DNA of 64,000 nt from Clostridium rhizosphaerae (GCF_016765585.1 NZ_JAESWC010000004.1:171188-235187); one strand, 5' to 3'. Shown: positions 28,846-37,301, counted from the first letter of the stretch. Translations and numbers: made by a program. Notes: generated by a model not told the origin, from the letters alone.

Positions 28846-29524
28846 ATCCGTACAGCCCCCTTTTCTCATCTCTTGCAATTGATCCTTTTTCCACAGCAAT
28901 TACTCTCTTTTTCATAACGTCTACTATATCCTTTGCATGGGTTGCCATTACAACTGTTGTTCCTGCACGATTAACATCACTAAGTATTTCCATGATACCC
29001 ATTGCAGTTTCTGGATCAAGGTTTCCAGTAGGTTCGTCAGCAATTAATAGAGTAGGATTATTTACTATAGCCCTTGCTAATGCAACCCTTTGCTGCTCCC
29101 CGCCAGACAATTCATGCGGAAAAGATTTATACTTATTTGAAAGACCAACCAACGAAAGCATCATTGGCACTCTTTTTCTGATTTCTTTTGGACTCGATTC
29201 TATTACTCTCATTGCAAAAGCAACATTCTCGTATACATTTAAATTTTGAATTAGCCTAAAGTCCTGAAATACTACACCTATTTTTCTTCTATAATAAGGT
29301 ACTTGTCCTCTTTTTAATTTAGTTATATCTAAACTATCATTTATTATAATCTCACCATTTGTAGGCTCAACTTCCTTTAAAAGCATTTTTATAAAAGTTG
29401 ATTTACCTGCTCCACTTGGACCCACCAAAAAAACAAACTCTCCTCTTTCTATCCTTATATCTACATTTTTAAGTGCAGTCACATTATTGTCGTATATTTT
29501 ACTAACATTTCTAAATTCAATCAT
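28835..29524 (-). CDS. ftsE: Cell division ATP-binding protein FtsE
   Basis: 229 residues, ABC ATPase: Walker A GPSGAGKSTFIKML (about 36-49), Q-loop in VFQDFRLI, signature LSGGEQQRVALARAI, Walker B LIADEPTGNLD and H-loop MATHAKD. With FtsX it regulates septal or lateral wall hydrolysis. The start is preceded by AAGGAGT. The transcription order ftsE-ftsX-M23 hydrolase-ctpB-PDZ protein forms a coherent wall-hydrolase control unit. Confidence 0.97.
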   Translation of the reverse strand: MIEFRNVSKIYDNNVTALKNVDIRIERGEFVFLVGPSGAGKSTFIKMLLKEVEPTNGEIIINDSLDITKLKRGQVPYYRRKIGVVFQDFRLIQNLNVYENVAFAMRVIESSPKEIRKRVPMMLSLVGLSNKYKSFPHELSGGEQQRVALARAIVNNPTLLIADEPTGNLDPETAMGIMEILSDVNRAGTTVVMATHAKDIVDVMKKRVIAVEKGSIARDEKRGLYGYED

Positions 29525-29724
29525 TGCTGCAACTCCTTATTAATATAATTTTTTACACAAAAATACACAATGCACGAGTTCATTATAACATAGAGTCCCT
29601 TTTGGGACAATTAATAATGAAGAATTAAGAGTGAAGAATTGATGAACAAAATCATTTTTTAAGGTTTTCTAAAATATTATATCCTTCTTATATGTAGATT
29701 TTATGAATGCTGAGCAAAAAAATA

Positions 29725-29746
29725 GACGTTTTGCTCGCAAAACGTC
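29725..29746 (-). terminator. Terminator downstream of the YitT gene
   Basis: GACGTTTTGC and its complement around a 2-nt centre, followed on the minus strand by TATTTTTTT. The rest of the 29525-29827 gap is AT-rich, with AATGAAGAATTAA-type repeat sequence near 29613-29640 and 29795-29825, and no gene. Confidence 0.85.
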
Positions 29747-29827
29747 ATTTCCATAAACTACTATTATTTTTCTGTTGTCCCTACCATAAAAATTCCCTAA
29801 ATTCTTCATTATTCATCCTTAATTTAT

Positions 29828-30682
29828 TTACTCGTCTCCAAGCATATCCTTAAATCCTTCACCAAGTACTTCATGTGCTTCACTTACTGTTATAAATGCT
29901 CTACTGTCCACTTCCTTAATGAATTTTTTAAGTTTTATAAATTGCTTTCTATGTAGTACAGTATATAATATATCTGTATTTTTTGCACTATAGCCGCCTT
30001 TACCATTAAAAATAGTACATCCTCTTTCAAGTTCATCTATTATATATCTGCTTATCTCAGAAGTTTTTGTGCTTATAACCATTATTTCCTTACAAGTATT
30101 AAAGCCTTCAATTGCATTATCTATAACAAAGCCATTCATTATTACACATAACAGCGCATACATAGCCACATTTGCTCCAAAGGTTACTCCTGCAAATATA
30201 GTTACAATAAAATCCACTGCTAGAAGAGACTTTCCTATATCTAAATGGAAAAACTTATTTAATATTTTGGCGATTATATCTGTTCCGCCTGTGGATGCAT
30301 TTTGATTAAACACAATAGCCATTCCTATACCAGAAAGTAAGGTTCCAAAAATAGAGGCAAGAAGCAAATCATTTGTAAGAACAAACCTAGACACTTCAAG
30401 CTTATCCATAAGCCATATTGAACCTGAGAGTCCTAAACTTGCGTATATACTCTTTCCTCCAAATTTATTACCTATAACTATAAATGCAACTATAAACAAT
30501 ATTACGTTCATACCTAGCATAAGCAATCCTACATCAATGGCAGGAAAAATACTGTTAATTATTATTGCTATTCCAGATACCCCTCCTGCAGCTATCTTAT
30601 TCGGTACTAAAAACAGCTCCAATGAAAACGCTACTAATAAAAAACCAACTGTGATAAGAAAATAATCCCTAAATCTTTTCAT
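29828..30682 (-). CDS. YitT family membrane protein (DUF161/DUF2179)
   Basis: 284 residues. Five to six membrane helices in about 8-200 with the family motifs LVPNKIAAGGVSGIAIIIN and NQNASTGGTDIIAKILNKFF, then a cytoplasmic DUF2179 domain (about 215-280) with IDELERGCTIFNGKGGYS and DSRAFITVSEAHEVLGEGF. The family is widespread in Firmicutes; transport function has been proposed but the substrate is not settled. Confidence 0.9.
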   Translation of the reverse strand: MKRFRDYFLITVGFLLVAFSLELFLVPNKIAAGGVSGIAIIINSIFPAIDVGLLMLGMNVILFIVAFIVIGNKFGGKSIYASLGLSGSIWLMDKLEVSRFVLTNDLLLASIFGTLLSGIGMAIVFNQNASTGGTDIIAKILNKFFHLDIGKSLLAVDFIVTIFAGVTFGANVAMYALLCVIMNGFVIDNAIEGFNTCKEIMVISTKTSEISRYIIDELERGCTIFNGKGGYSAKNTDILYTVLHRKQFIKLKKFIKEVDSRAFITVSEAHEVLGEGFKDMLGDE

Positions 30683-30708
30683 AGAATCCTCCTTTTTGTC
30701 GGATCACT

Positions 30709-30835
30709 GGGTAGTTTATGAGTGTTCGCTCCCTTTGGGCACTGGGTCGCTTTCGCTCACAAACTACCCGCTAAAGTCTATTTAAGACTTCAGCCTCACA
30801 AACTACCCGCTAAAGTCCATTTAGGACTTTAGCCT
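30709..30835. repeat. GC-richer hairpin plus two 39-bp direct repeats
   Basis: GGGTAGTTTATGAG (30709-30722) pairs with CTCACAAACTACCC (30756-30769). A 39-bp unit beginning CACAAACTACCCGCTAAAG occurs twice in tandem (30758-30796 and 30797-30835) with a few substitutions, and each ends in its own AAGTC/GACTT hairpin. The composition differs from the surrounding AT-rich spacer. No gene. Confidence 0.75.
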
Positions 30836-30845
30836 CCTATAAATA

Positions 30846-31196
30846 CTAAACACTTCTTGCAGGACCAATAAAATACTCAATTATAAATGAGTAGGAAATA
30901 ATAAAAATAGCTATTAAAAATATAACATGAGATAAATTAAACTTCTTAAAGTATGTATCCCACTGCCTTTGATAGTTAAGAGGTCTCATTAAATCTCTTT
31001 TTACAAAAGAAACTCCTGATAAAACTAATCCAATAGTGCCTATTATCTCTGTCAGCCTGCATCCCCAAACAATAACCTCTCTAAAACTGAAGCCATGCAG
31101 AATGAGTCCAACTATTGATCCTACAATAAATGAACCTGCAAAAAAATATAATGATAATTTTAAACAGTATAATGCATCTTCTAAATAATGCTTCAT
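30846..31196 (-). CDS. Small membrane protein of unknown function
   Basis: 116 residues with three predicted membrane helices (about 14-36, 44-63 and 88-108) and a basic cytoplasmic stretch FVKRDLMRPLNYQRQWDTYF between the second and third. No family was recognised. It lies between mazF and the YitT gene on the same strand but is separated from both by repeat-containing spacers, so it may be transcribed alone. A GGGGGATTATC precedes the ATG. Confidence 0.7.
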   Translation of the reverse strand: MKHYLEDALYCLKLSLYFFAGSFIVGSIVGLILHGFSFREVIVWGCRLTEIIGTIGLVLSGVSFVKRDLMRPLNYQRQWDTYFKKFNLSHVIFLIAIFIISYSFIIEYFIGPARSV

Positions 31197-31269
31197 GATA
31201 ATCCCCCTCTTTTGTTTAATGAATAATTAACAATTAAGAATTATTAATTTTAAATTGTTAATTAACCAT

Positions 31270-31291
31270 AAAAAGGGGCTAAAAAGCCCCC
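31270..31291 (-). terminator. mazEF terminator
   Basis: GGGGCT/AGCCCC stem with an AAAA loop followed by TTTTTA on the minus strand, starting right after the mazF stop. Confidence 0.85.
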
Positions 31292-31293
31292 TA

Positions 31294-31641
31294 TTACAAC
31301 CCAACACTTATAGAAAGTGCTTCATCCACTTTTTTCATGTCTCCCTCAGTCATATGACCTATTTTTTCCTTTAGTCTTTTTTTGTCTAAGGTTCTAATTT
31401 GTTCAAGCAAAACAACAGAATCTTTGTTCAAACCATATTCTTCTGAGGAGATTTCAACATGTGTTGGAAGTTTTGCTTTATTTATCTGTGAAGTAATTGC
31501 CGCAACAATTACTGTTGGACTGTATTTATTACCTACATCATTTTGTATAATGATAACTGGTCTTATCCCGCCTTGTTCTGATCCTACTACTGGGCTTAAA
31601 TCAGCATAGAATATATCTCCTCTTTTCACTACTGTCGTCAT
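31294..31641 (-). CDS. mazF: MazF/NdoA-type mRNA endonuclease toxin
   Basis: 115 residues from [20 protein letters not shown], with [23 protein letters not shown], the conserved TSQI/KLPTH segment and [16 protein letters not shown] typical of Bacillus NdoA. It cleaves single-stranded mRNA at short specific sites and is blocked by its antitoxin. A possible GTG start 4 codons upstream exists; GGAGAG lies 11 bases before the chosen ATG. It overlaps the antitoxin gene by about 40 bases, a strong sign of coupling. Confidence 0.95.
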   Translation of the reverse strand: MTTVVKRGDIFYADLSPVVGSEQGGIRPVIIIQNDVGNKYSPTVIVAAITSQINKAKLPTHVEISSEEYGLNKDSVVLLEQIRTLDKKRLKEKIGHMTEGDMKKVDEALSISVGL

Positions 31642-31921
31642 TTGGAAAATCACTCTCCGCTAGCTTCGCTTCATACTTTTTTAACTCGTCTATATCATTT
31701 GCAAAGCCCATTTCTGCAATTTCTAGATTTAGCTGAGCCATCTCCATATATCCCTTTCTCATCTGATCAATAAAATTAAGTCTTTTCTTCTCCTCAATAT
31801 ATAATATTATGGCATCCCTAATAAATTCACTTCTTTTTTTGCAATCTTCTTCAAGTGCCTTATTAAATTCATTATAAAGTGTTTCATTGAGGTTGACTAC
31901 GAGTTTTTTTGAACCTGCCAT
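31601..31921 (-). CDS. mazE: MazE/NdoAI-type antitoxin, ribbon-helix-helix
   Basis: 106 residues from [20 protein letters not shown], an RHH DNA-binding domain (about 1-50, with [17 protein letters not shown]) followed by an acidic helical tail that in NdoAI wraps the toxin. It likely represses its own promoter with MazF as co-repressor. The frame is open 15 codons upstream, but AGGAGG lies 12 bases ahead of this ATG and homologous proteins start with MA-. Its C-terminus ([17 protein letters not shown]) overlaps mazF and is slightly longer than usual. Confidence 0.9.
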   Translation of the reverse strand: MAGSKKLVVNLNETLYNEFNKALEEDCKKRSEFIRDAIILYIEEKKRLNFIDQMRKGYMEMAQLNLEIAEMGFANDIDELKKYEAKLAESDFPNDDSSEKRRYILC

Positions 31922-32104
31922 GGGAAATAAACGCCTCCTAATGCTTCGTGTACTATATAGATTCAAATAGTAAATCTAGATTTAATCGAGTAAAATATCC
32001 ATGCTTCTATGATTTTTACTAAATTTAAATATCTGATTTACTTTGATATCTATGATACTTATCCGCATGTAATATACAAATTAAGGTATTTACGCTTAAA
32101 GTTT

Positions 32105-32122
32105 TTGTACTAAATAGTACAA
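32105..32122. promoter_or_regulatory. Short inverted repeat upstream of mazE
   Basis: TTGTACT-AAAT-AGTACAA. It lies about 185 bases before the mazE start and could be an operator or part of a leader. No factor assigned. Confidence 0.35.
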
Positions 32123-32216
32123 TTTAATTTAGGCATAAATATGTATAGTAAGATTATAATTCACAATATGTCAATATGTCAAAGTAATAATTTGTATTTC
32201 CCCATTTTGCGTCATA

Positions 32217-32320
32217 TATATAGAAAGCAAATATCTAATCACATTGAGCAGTCCCATAAATCCTTGAAGATTGGATCTTTTGGGGCAGCTCAATGTGAAG
32301 ATATTTAATGTTTCTATATA
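32217..32320. repeat. Long stepped hairpin between alr and mazE
   Basis: Three successive complementary blocks form one 104-nt foldback: TATATAGAAA with TTTCTATATA, AAATATCT with AGATATTT, and ACATTGAGC with GCTCAATGT. The 50-nt apical part can pair further (TCC/GGA and CCC/GGG). There is no T-run on either side, so this is not a standard terminator. It is either a structured RNA or a foldback repeat. Apart from this and the small inverted repeat at 32105, the 31922-32337 gap shows nothing. Confidence 0.65.
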
Positions 32321-32337
32321 GCTTTACTCTTTAAAAA

Positions 32338-33498
32338 CTATACATAATTTCTTATCTTTACAACTTTTCCATCCTTAATATATACTCTAGGAACTCTTTT
32401 ACTTATCATGCAGGTAACCTCATAGTTTATAGTTCCTATAAGTTCAGCAATATCATCTGCTGTAAATTTCATCTCACCCTGCTGTCCCATCAAAATAACT
32501 TCATCACCGAGTTTTACTTCTGGAATATCAGTAGCATCCACCATACATTGATCCATACATATACGTCCGATAACTGGTACAAAACGTCCATTTACAATAA
32601 CCTTTGCCTTATCAAATAAAAGCCTTGTATAGCCATCAGCATAACCGACAGGAAGGGTTGCTATAATACTTTCCCTAGATGTTTTAAATTTCCTTCCATA
32701 GCTTATATACTCCCCAACTGGAAGCTTTTTTATGTGGACTATATTTGTTTTAAGGGACATTACAGGCTTTAAATTTATTTTTTCTTTTAAAACTTCATCA
32801 GATGGATAATAGCCGTACAAAATAATTCCTGGTCTAACCGCTTCAAAATGGGACTCAGGCAGATCAATTATCGCAGCACTATTTGCAATATGCCTTATAT
32901 TTACATTGACACCTTTTTCTTTTAGTTTTTCATAAAAACCATTATACTTATCAAGTTGAAATTTAGTATATTCTTTATTATTTTCATCCGCTGAAGAAAA
33001 ATGTGAGAATAGTCCTTCTATGATTATATTTGGAAGCTTGCTGATTTTATATACTTCTTCTAGGCTTTCCTCATCGGGCAGAAAACCTATTCTTCCCATT
33101 CCTGTATCAAGTGCTATGTGTATTTTTGCAGTTTTATTCTTCTTCCGTGCTGCCTCTGATATTTCCTTTGCTAAATCGTAAGAATAAACTGTCTGTTCTA
33201 TGTCATATCTTATAAGCAAGTCTATAAGACTTGGAGGCGTAAATCCTAAAATCATAATCGGCTGCTCAATACCGCCTCGTCTTAATTCTACAGCTTCATT
33301 TAGTACAGCCACAGCAATTCTAGTAGCGCCATTTGCAAGTAATGTTGGTGCTATATCAAGCGCTCCATGTCCATAACCATCTGCTTTTATTACCGCAATA
33401 ATATCTTTACTTTTTGAAACCCTTCGTATTTCTCTCATGTTATGAGCGAGTTTATCTAAATCTACCTCTGCCCATACTGGTCTTAAGTGCCTGAACAC
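32338..33498 (-). CDS. alr: Alanine racemase
   Basis: 386-residue fold-type III PLP enzyme. PLP lysine in AVIKADGYGHGA (about 36-47), HIALDTGMGRIGF, GLFSHFSSAD, the catalytic tyrosine region YISYGRKFKTS and RICMDQCMVDATDIPEV. It supplies D-alanine for peptidoglycan. In clostridia a copy next to gerS also lowers L-alanine germinant levels during sporulation; the gerS-like gene here lies just upstream in transcription order (65 bases), so a sporulation-linked racemase is possible. Confidence 0.96.
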   Translation of the reverse strand: MFRHLRPVWAEVDLDKLAHNMREIRRVSKSKDIIAVIKADGYGHGALDIAPTLLANGATRIAVAVLNEAVELRRGGIEQPIMILGFTPPSLIDLLIRYDIEQTVYSYDLAKEISEAARKKNKTAKIHIALDTGMGRIGFLPDEESLEEVYKISKLPNIIIEGLFSHFSSADENNKEYTKFQLDKYNGFYEKLKEKGVNVNIRHIANSAAIIDLPESHFEAVRPGIILYGYYPSDEVLKEKINLKPVMSLKTNIVHIKKLPVGEYISYGRKFKTSRESIIATLPVGYADGYTRLLFDKAKVIVNGRFVPVIGRICMDQCMVDATDIPEVKLGDEVILMGQQGEMKFTADDIAELIGTINYEVTCMISKRVPRVYIKDGKVVKIRNYV

Positions 33499-33563
33499 AT
33501 TTATCCCCCCGTTAAAAATCGCTTTGCGTTTTTACAGTCTGTCCATCTTCAGTAAGAAAACCA

Positions 33564-34172
33564 TCAGTCAATATTAAACAATTTATTATCAAGTTCTTCT
33601 TCACAATGGAAGTTCTTATAAGTTATTTTTATTCTTTCCTTATTATTTTCATCATATACCATAATCCACTCAGGAAGATAAGTTTTGGCATTCACATACA
33701 TTACAGCCTTGCTTGTTTCTCTTGTTCCTCCTGGAATTGCTAATTCTATAAGTTGATAGTTTTTGTCTTCAATAGTCTTATAGTCATACTTTACATCTTC
33801 ATTTGTAGACAACATGTTTATATACTGCTCAACAAATGTGATTTTATAAATATTGTCAAAATCTTTATCTAAAGTATATTTAAAATTATTTTTAACATCA
33901 TTTACGTATATTTTATCTGACTTATATAAAAATACTCTGTCTTTGTTTAGCTCTACTCTATAACCTTGTCCCTCTTTGTAGTATTGTTTACCCTCATGAA
34001 CTATAACTTGTTTATCATTTTTTATATCCATGGTAAAATCAGTACTGTAGCTTTTTAGGTCTTTAAGAAAACTCGTTATTTCATTCGGATCTCTTTGAGC
34101 CCTTCTGCAGCCTGATAAAATGCTGATAAAAGTCAATAACGCAATGGATAGTATTAATATTTTCCTTCTCAC
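33564..34172 (-). CDS. GerS-like lipoprotein (LolA/LppX-type fold)
   Basis: 202 residues from a GTG start. The signal peptide ends in a lipobox ISILSGCRR, so Cys is lipidated. The mature part (EITSFLKDLKSYSTDFTMDI to ITYKNFHCEEELDNKLFNID) looks like the LolA-type half-barrel found in GerS, which in C. difficile activates the cortex amidase CwlD and is encoded beside an alanine racemase gene, as here. An ATG 9 codons upstream is in frame, but TTGGAGG lies 6 bases before the GTG, which therefore decides the start. Function as GerS is inferred from family and neighbour. Confidence 0.75.
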   Translation of the reverse strand: MRRKILILSIALLTFISILSGCRRAQRDPNEITSFLKDLKSYSTDFTMDIKNDKQVIVHEGKQYYKEGQGYRVELNKDRVFLYKSDKIYVNDVKNNFKYTLDKDFDNIYKITFVEQYINMLSTNEDVKYDYKTIEDKNYQLIELAIPGGTRETSKAVMYVNAKTYLPEWIMVYDENNKERIKITYKNFHCEEELDNKLFNID

Positions 34173-34237
34173 TTTAGCCTCCAAGAATAAGAATTTCATT
34201 ATTAATACTATTCATCATACTTATTTATTATTCTTCA

Positions 34238-35737
34238 TTACTGCTGAAGTTCTTTTATCACATAAGGCAGGCTTTCTAAAATATGGCTGGCATTTACACA
34301 GAACATTTCCTCAGAAAGTCTGTCTCCTGCATATCCATGAATATACGTTGAAAGAGCTGCTGCTTCCATAAGCTTATATCCCTGTCCTATGAAGGATGCA
34401 ATAATTCCAGTTAAGCAGTCTCCCATTCCGCCTGAAGCCATGGAGCTGTTTCCTGTAGGGTTTATTATAGTTGTAGTACCATCAGTAATTATTGTGTTAT
34501 AGCCTTTTAATATTATAACAACTCCATATTCTTTTGCAAACTCTTCAGATACCTTTATTCTGTTTTCCTTAATGTAATCTATATCTAGCCCAGTTATTCT
34601 AGCCATTTCTCCTAAATGAGGAGTCAATATTACACCCTGCTCTCTATTTTTAAGAATAAAAAGACTTTCCTTTAAAACATTTATCCCATCTGCATCAATT
34701 ACCACAGGGCATTTTGCATTTTCTAGAGCATACTTCACAACCTCAAAAGTGTCCTCATTATTTCCCATTCCAGGACCTATAGCTATAGAATTACATTTTA
34801 AAAGAGCTCCTTTCAATCTGTCTCTATCATTGAAGGAAATAGTCATAGCTTCTGTAAGCTTCATGCTCAAACCAATTTGAAGCTCCTCACTGCAGCATAA
34901 GGTTACAAGTCCGGCTCCGCTTCTTACAGCTCCTTCAGCTGCAATATATGCTGCACCTGAAAAGCCTTTTGAACCAGCTACAATCAATATTCTTCCATAA
35001 TCTCCTTTATGAGAATATTTATCTCTTGTGATAAGTCTATCTTTAATCATTTTTTTATCAATAATAAATTCATTTTCATGAAATTTATCTATAACAAATT
35101 CCGGGATTCCAATGTCTTCAACAATTATTTCTCCTGTGTATTTATCGCTTCCATAACTTAAAAATCCCTTTTTATATAACTGAAAGGTAACGGTTTTATT
35201 GGCTCTTACACAATTACCCATAGCAGTACCATTATCACTGTTAAACCCGGAAGGAACATCTACAGATAATATATATTTGCTATTTTCATTAATTATGGAT
35301 ATAGCATCATCATAAATTCCATCTATCTTTTTGCTTAACCCGGTTCCAAAGATTGAATCTACAACAACATCACATCTTACAGCGGAATCTCTAAGTTCAT
35401 TTATGTCTTCTAAATTGCTTATTTTATTTATTTTTATGCCCATATTCTTTAATATGAAGTAATTAGTTTTAGTGTCTCCAATTAGATTTTCCTCAGTTCC
35501 AATTAGAAATACTTCTACCTTTTTTCCTAAAACAAATAAGTGTCTTGCAACAGCAAGCCCATCTCCACCATTATTTCCTTTCCCGCATACAACAGTGAAA
35601 GAAAACCATTTATCAAGTTCCAAGTTTTCTATAATTTTAAGTGCTGCATTTTCCATTAAAACTATACTTGGAATTTTCAAAATGTCTATGCAATATTTAT
35701 CGATCTCCCTCATTATATATCCTGATGCTATCTTCAT
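34238..35737 (-). CDS. nnr: Bifunctional NAD(P)HX epimerase/dehydratase
   Basis: About 499 residues repairing hydrated NADH/NADPH. The N-terminal epimerase domain (YjeF_N) has GKGNNGGDGLAVARHLFVLG and SVDVPSGFNSDNG; the C-terminal ADP-dependent dehydratase (ribokinase-like) has GPGMGNNEDTF, DADGINVL, LTPHLGEMARITG and PTGNSSMASGGMGDCLTG. The start is taken at MKIASGYIMREIDKY because GGAGTGAAG sits just ahead; with it the gene overlaps acpS by about 40 bases. The acpS-nnr pairing is common in Firmicutes. Confidence 0.95.
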   Translation of the reverse strand: MKIASGYIMREIDKYCIDILKIPSIVLMENAALKIIENLELDKWFSFTVVCGKGNNGGDGLAVARHLFVLGKKVEVFLIGTEENLIGDTKTNYFILKNMGIKINKISNLEDINELRDSAVRCDVVVDSIFGTGLSKKIDGIYDDAISIINENSKYILSVDVPSGFNSDNGTAMGNCVRANKTVTFQLYKKGFLSYGSDKYTGEIIVEDIGIPEFVIDKFHENEFIIDKKMIKDRLITRDKYSHKGDYGRILIVAGSKGFSGAAYIAAEGAVRSGAGLVTLCCSEELQIGLSMKLTEAMTISFNDRDRLKGALLKCNSIAIGPGMGNNEDTFEVVKYALENAKCPVVIDADGINVLKESLFILKNREQGVILTPHLGEMARITGLDIDYIKENRIKVSEEFAKEYGVVIILKGYNTIITDGTTTIINPTGNSSMASGGMGDCLTGIIASFIGQGYKLMEAAALSTYIHGYAGDRLSEEMFCVNASHILESLPYVIKELQQ

Positions 35738-36128
35738 TTTCTTCACTCCTGTAATCTGCATTTTCTATCATAGCATAAGCAATAGCACTATCTTCTCCAT
35801 GAGAAATACTTAAATGTATTTTGTAGTCACCGCTTTTTTGAGCAATAACCTTTGCCTTTCCTTTAAGTACTACAATTGGCTTTCCAAGTGCTGTTCTATC
35901 TATAACAATATCTTTAAAACTAAAACCTCTAAAACCTGTTCCAAGTGCTTTAGCTACAGCTTCTTTCGCTGCAAACCTTCCAGCAATATATTCTGATCTC
36001 ATTCCTCTGCTTTTTAGGTAATCTATTTCTTCTTTATTAAAAAGCTTATCTATAAAATTATCATTTCTCTCAACAGCTTCTTTTATCCTTCTTATCTCAA
36101 CTATGTCAACACCAACCCCGGTAATCAT
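35697..36128 (-). CDS. acpS: Holo-[acyl-carrier-protein] synthase
   Basis: 143 residues: N-terminal GVGVDIVEIRRIKEA with the metal-binding aspartate, the FNKEEIDYL segment, and AGRFAAKEAVAKALGTGFRG with the second ligand, then LSISHGEDSAIAYAM. It attaches 4'-phosphopantetheine to ACP. The protein is about 20 residues longer than usual at the C-terminus, where it overlaps the nnr gene; the tail is charged (YRSEENEDSIRIYNEGDR). Confidence 0.95.
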   Translation of the reverse strand: MITGVGVDIVEIRRIKEAVERNDNFIDKLFNKEEIDYLKSRGMRSEYIAGRFAAKEAVAKALGTGFRGFSFKDIVIDRTALGKPIVVLKGKAKVIAQKSGDYKIHLSISHGEDSAIAYAMIENADYRSEENEDSIRIYNEGDR

Positions 36129-36168
36129 TTATCTCACCCCTTAAAAAATTGCCAATTAAAATGGCCGC

Positions 36169-36208
36169 AGGCTTTGCTTTAAAGTCCGCAGGGCTTTAAA
36201 GCAAGCCT
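36169..36208. repeat. Hairpin upstream of acpS
   Basis: AGGCTTTGCTTTAAAG on the left pairs with CTTTAAAGCAAGCCT on the right with one bulge and an 8-9 nt loop. No T-run. It lies 40 bases before the acpS ATG and could be a leader structure or a repeat end. Confidence 0.6.
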
Positions 36209-36250
36209 ATAATACTTTTATTGTTCTCTAGTTAATCAGGTTAAATATTA

Positions 36251-36412
36251 GGCTTTGTTAAAAGCAAGTAATGGCATTATCATCATTCATCTATTTAAAT
36301 ATAAGCCTATAAAAATATTTAAATATTTACTTGATCCATGCCGGTTTGCAGTAGATTTACTTTCTACAATATATAAGATCATGCTTATATTAACACTATT
36401 ATTAAGCAGTGC
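36251..36412 (+). repeat. Dispersed intergenic element, copy 1 (possible ncRNA)
   Basis: About 165 nt, strongly similar to the reverse complement of 62242-62440. Best-conserved parts are the core TTTACTTGA-CCATG-GGTTTGCAGTAGATTT and the end AACACTATTATTAA-CAG. An internal hairpin has stem TATTTAAATAT here (11 bp) and a longer stem (15 bp) in copy 2. The orientation shown puts the best-conserved block to the right. No reading frame. It could be a small RNA gene or a non-autonomous mobile repeat. Confidence 0.65.
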
Positions 36413-36473
36413 CAGATATTAAAAAGTTTTAATTATAAAACAATCATTTAGTAAGTCATATAGATATAATTAT

Positions 36474-36818
36474 AGTTGCGTATAAGATGCATAGGCTGGG
36501 TGTAAAGACCGAGAGCAGGTGTAGAAAATAATATTTTAATTTTATTGATAACTTTGCCCATGTTCTTGGCGAAGTTATGCTAAAAAGCTTAGAGCCTCTC
36601 CTCTGAACAAGCTAAAAGTATTTTAAGTTTACTAAAGATTTTTTAAAGCCTGCGGCTATTAAAGTAATAAGAAGTCAAAGCGAATTCTTAGAGGCTCTTA
36701 GCTTTTCAGCATTGCAAGCCTTAGAACATACGCAAAGTTATCATAAAGTATAATATTATTTTCTACACCAGGCTCTAAGGCCTTTACACCACAGCCTGCG
36801 ATAATTTTATTTCGCAAT
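36474..36818. repeat. Large foldback of about 345 nt with imperfect arms of about 130 nt
   Basis: The left arm (about 36474-36605) and the right arm (about 36672-36818) are complementary over nearly their full length. Exact blocks include GGTGTAGAAAATAATATT, GATAACTTTGC and GAGCCTCT with their complements, separated by mismatches and bulges. The centre of about 60 nt is T- and A-rich. No reading frame, no similarity to known transposase ends recognised. Such a long imperfect stem fits a structured RNA (6S-like in shape only) or a decayed foldback element. Confidence 0.75.
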
Positions 36819-36870
36819 CTACTTATATTCTACCATTAACCCATCATAATTTCTAATATTGAGCAGATTA

Positions 36871-36898
36871 AAAAAAGAGGATTATCTTTCCTCTTTTT
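36871..36898 (-). terminator. Terminator of the gene at 36897
   Basis: AAAAGAGG/CCTCTTTT stem with a 9-nt loop, flanked by A and T runs, overlapping the end of the gene. Functional on the minus strand. Confidence 0.85.
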
Positions 36899-37268
36899 AA
36901 TAAGTAGCTATTTCTTTTAACGCTTCGTCAAAATCAACTATGTATTCATCTATATAATCACCAAGTACATCAATAAGATGAATTGGGGATACACAATTAT
37001 CATATAAAAACTTTAGAAGATTGTGTACCTTATGTCTATGTGGGCTTATACTTTTTACTGCATCCCTTTCTATATTAAAAATTGAACCGTTTACCACGTC
37101 TTGTCTTTCAATTTCAACTCCATAAGACTGAACATCCATGCTTCCATCACCTAGTGAAAGTGAGATTATATTTTTAGTAAGTCTGTAAAAATAAATTTTT
37201 TTGATATCTTCAGTAACTTCGTTTCTAATCATGCTTTCTACTATCATCATATAAACCTGTTCACTCAA
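36897..37268 (-). CDS. Small conserved clostridial protein of unknown function (possibly DUF6514)
   Basis: 123 residues without signal peptide or membrane helix. The middle reads SYGVEIERQDVVNGSIFNIE and SPHRHKVHNLLKFLYDNCVS, and the C-terminus VLGDYIDEYIVDFDEALKE is acidic. The pattern 'YGv.Ie' followed by a helical 'v..ll..l.....sP.hl.dvl.Dyi' resembles the short clostridial DUF6514 family, but the link is weak. The region upstream holds a cluster of DnaA-box-like sites. Confidence 0.7.
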   Translation of the reverse strand: MSEQVYMMIVESMIRNEVTEDIKKIYFYRLTKNIISLSLGDGSMDVQSYGVEIERQDVVNGSIFNIERDAVKSISPHRHKVHNLLKFLYDNCVSPIHLIDVLGDYIDEYIVDFDEALKEIATY

Positions 37269-37301
37269 GAGCTTTTGCTATTAAATATTATTAAATTTAA
37301 C

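Noticed and set aside
34120..34371. Small plus-strand open frame spanning the gerS-like and nnr genes
   Set aside because: It overlaps two well-supported minus-strand genes and lacks a plausible ribosome binding site.
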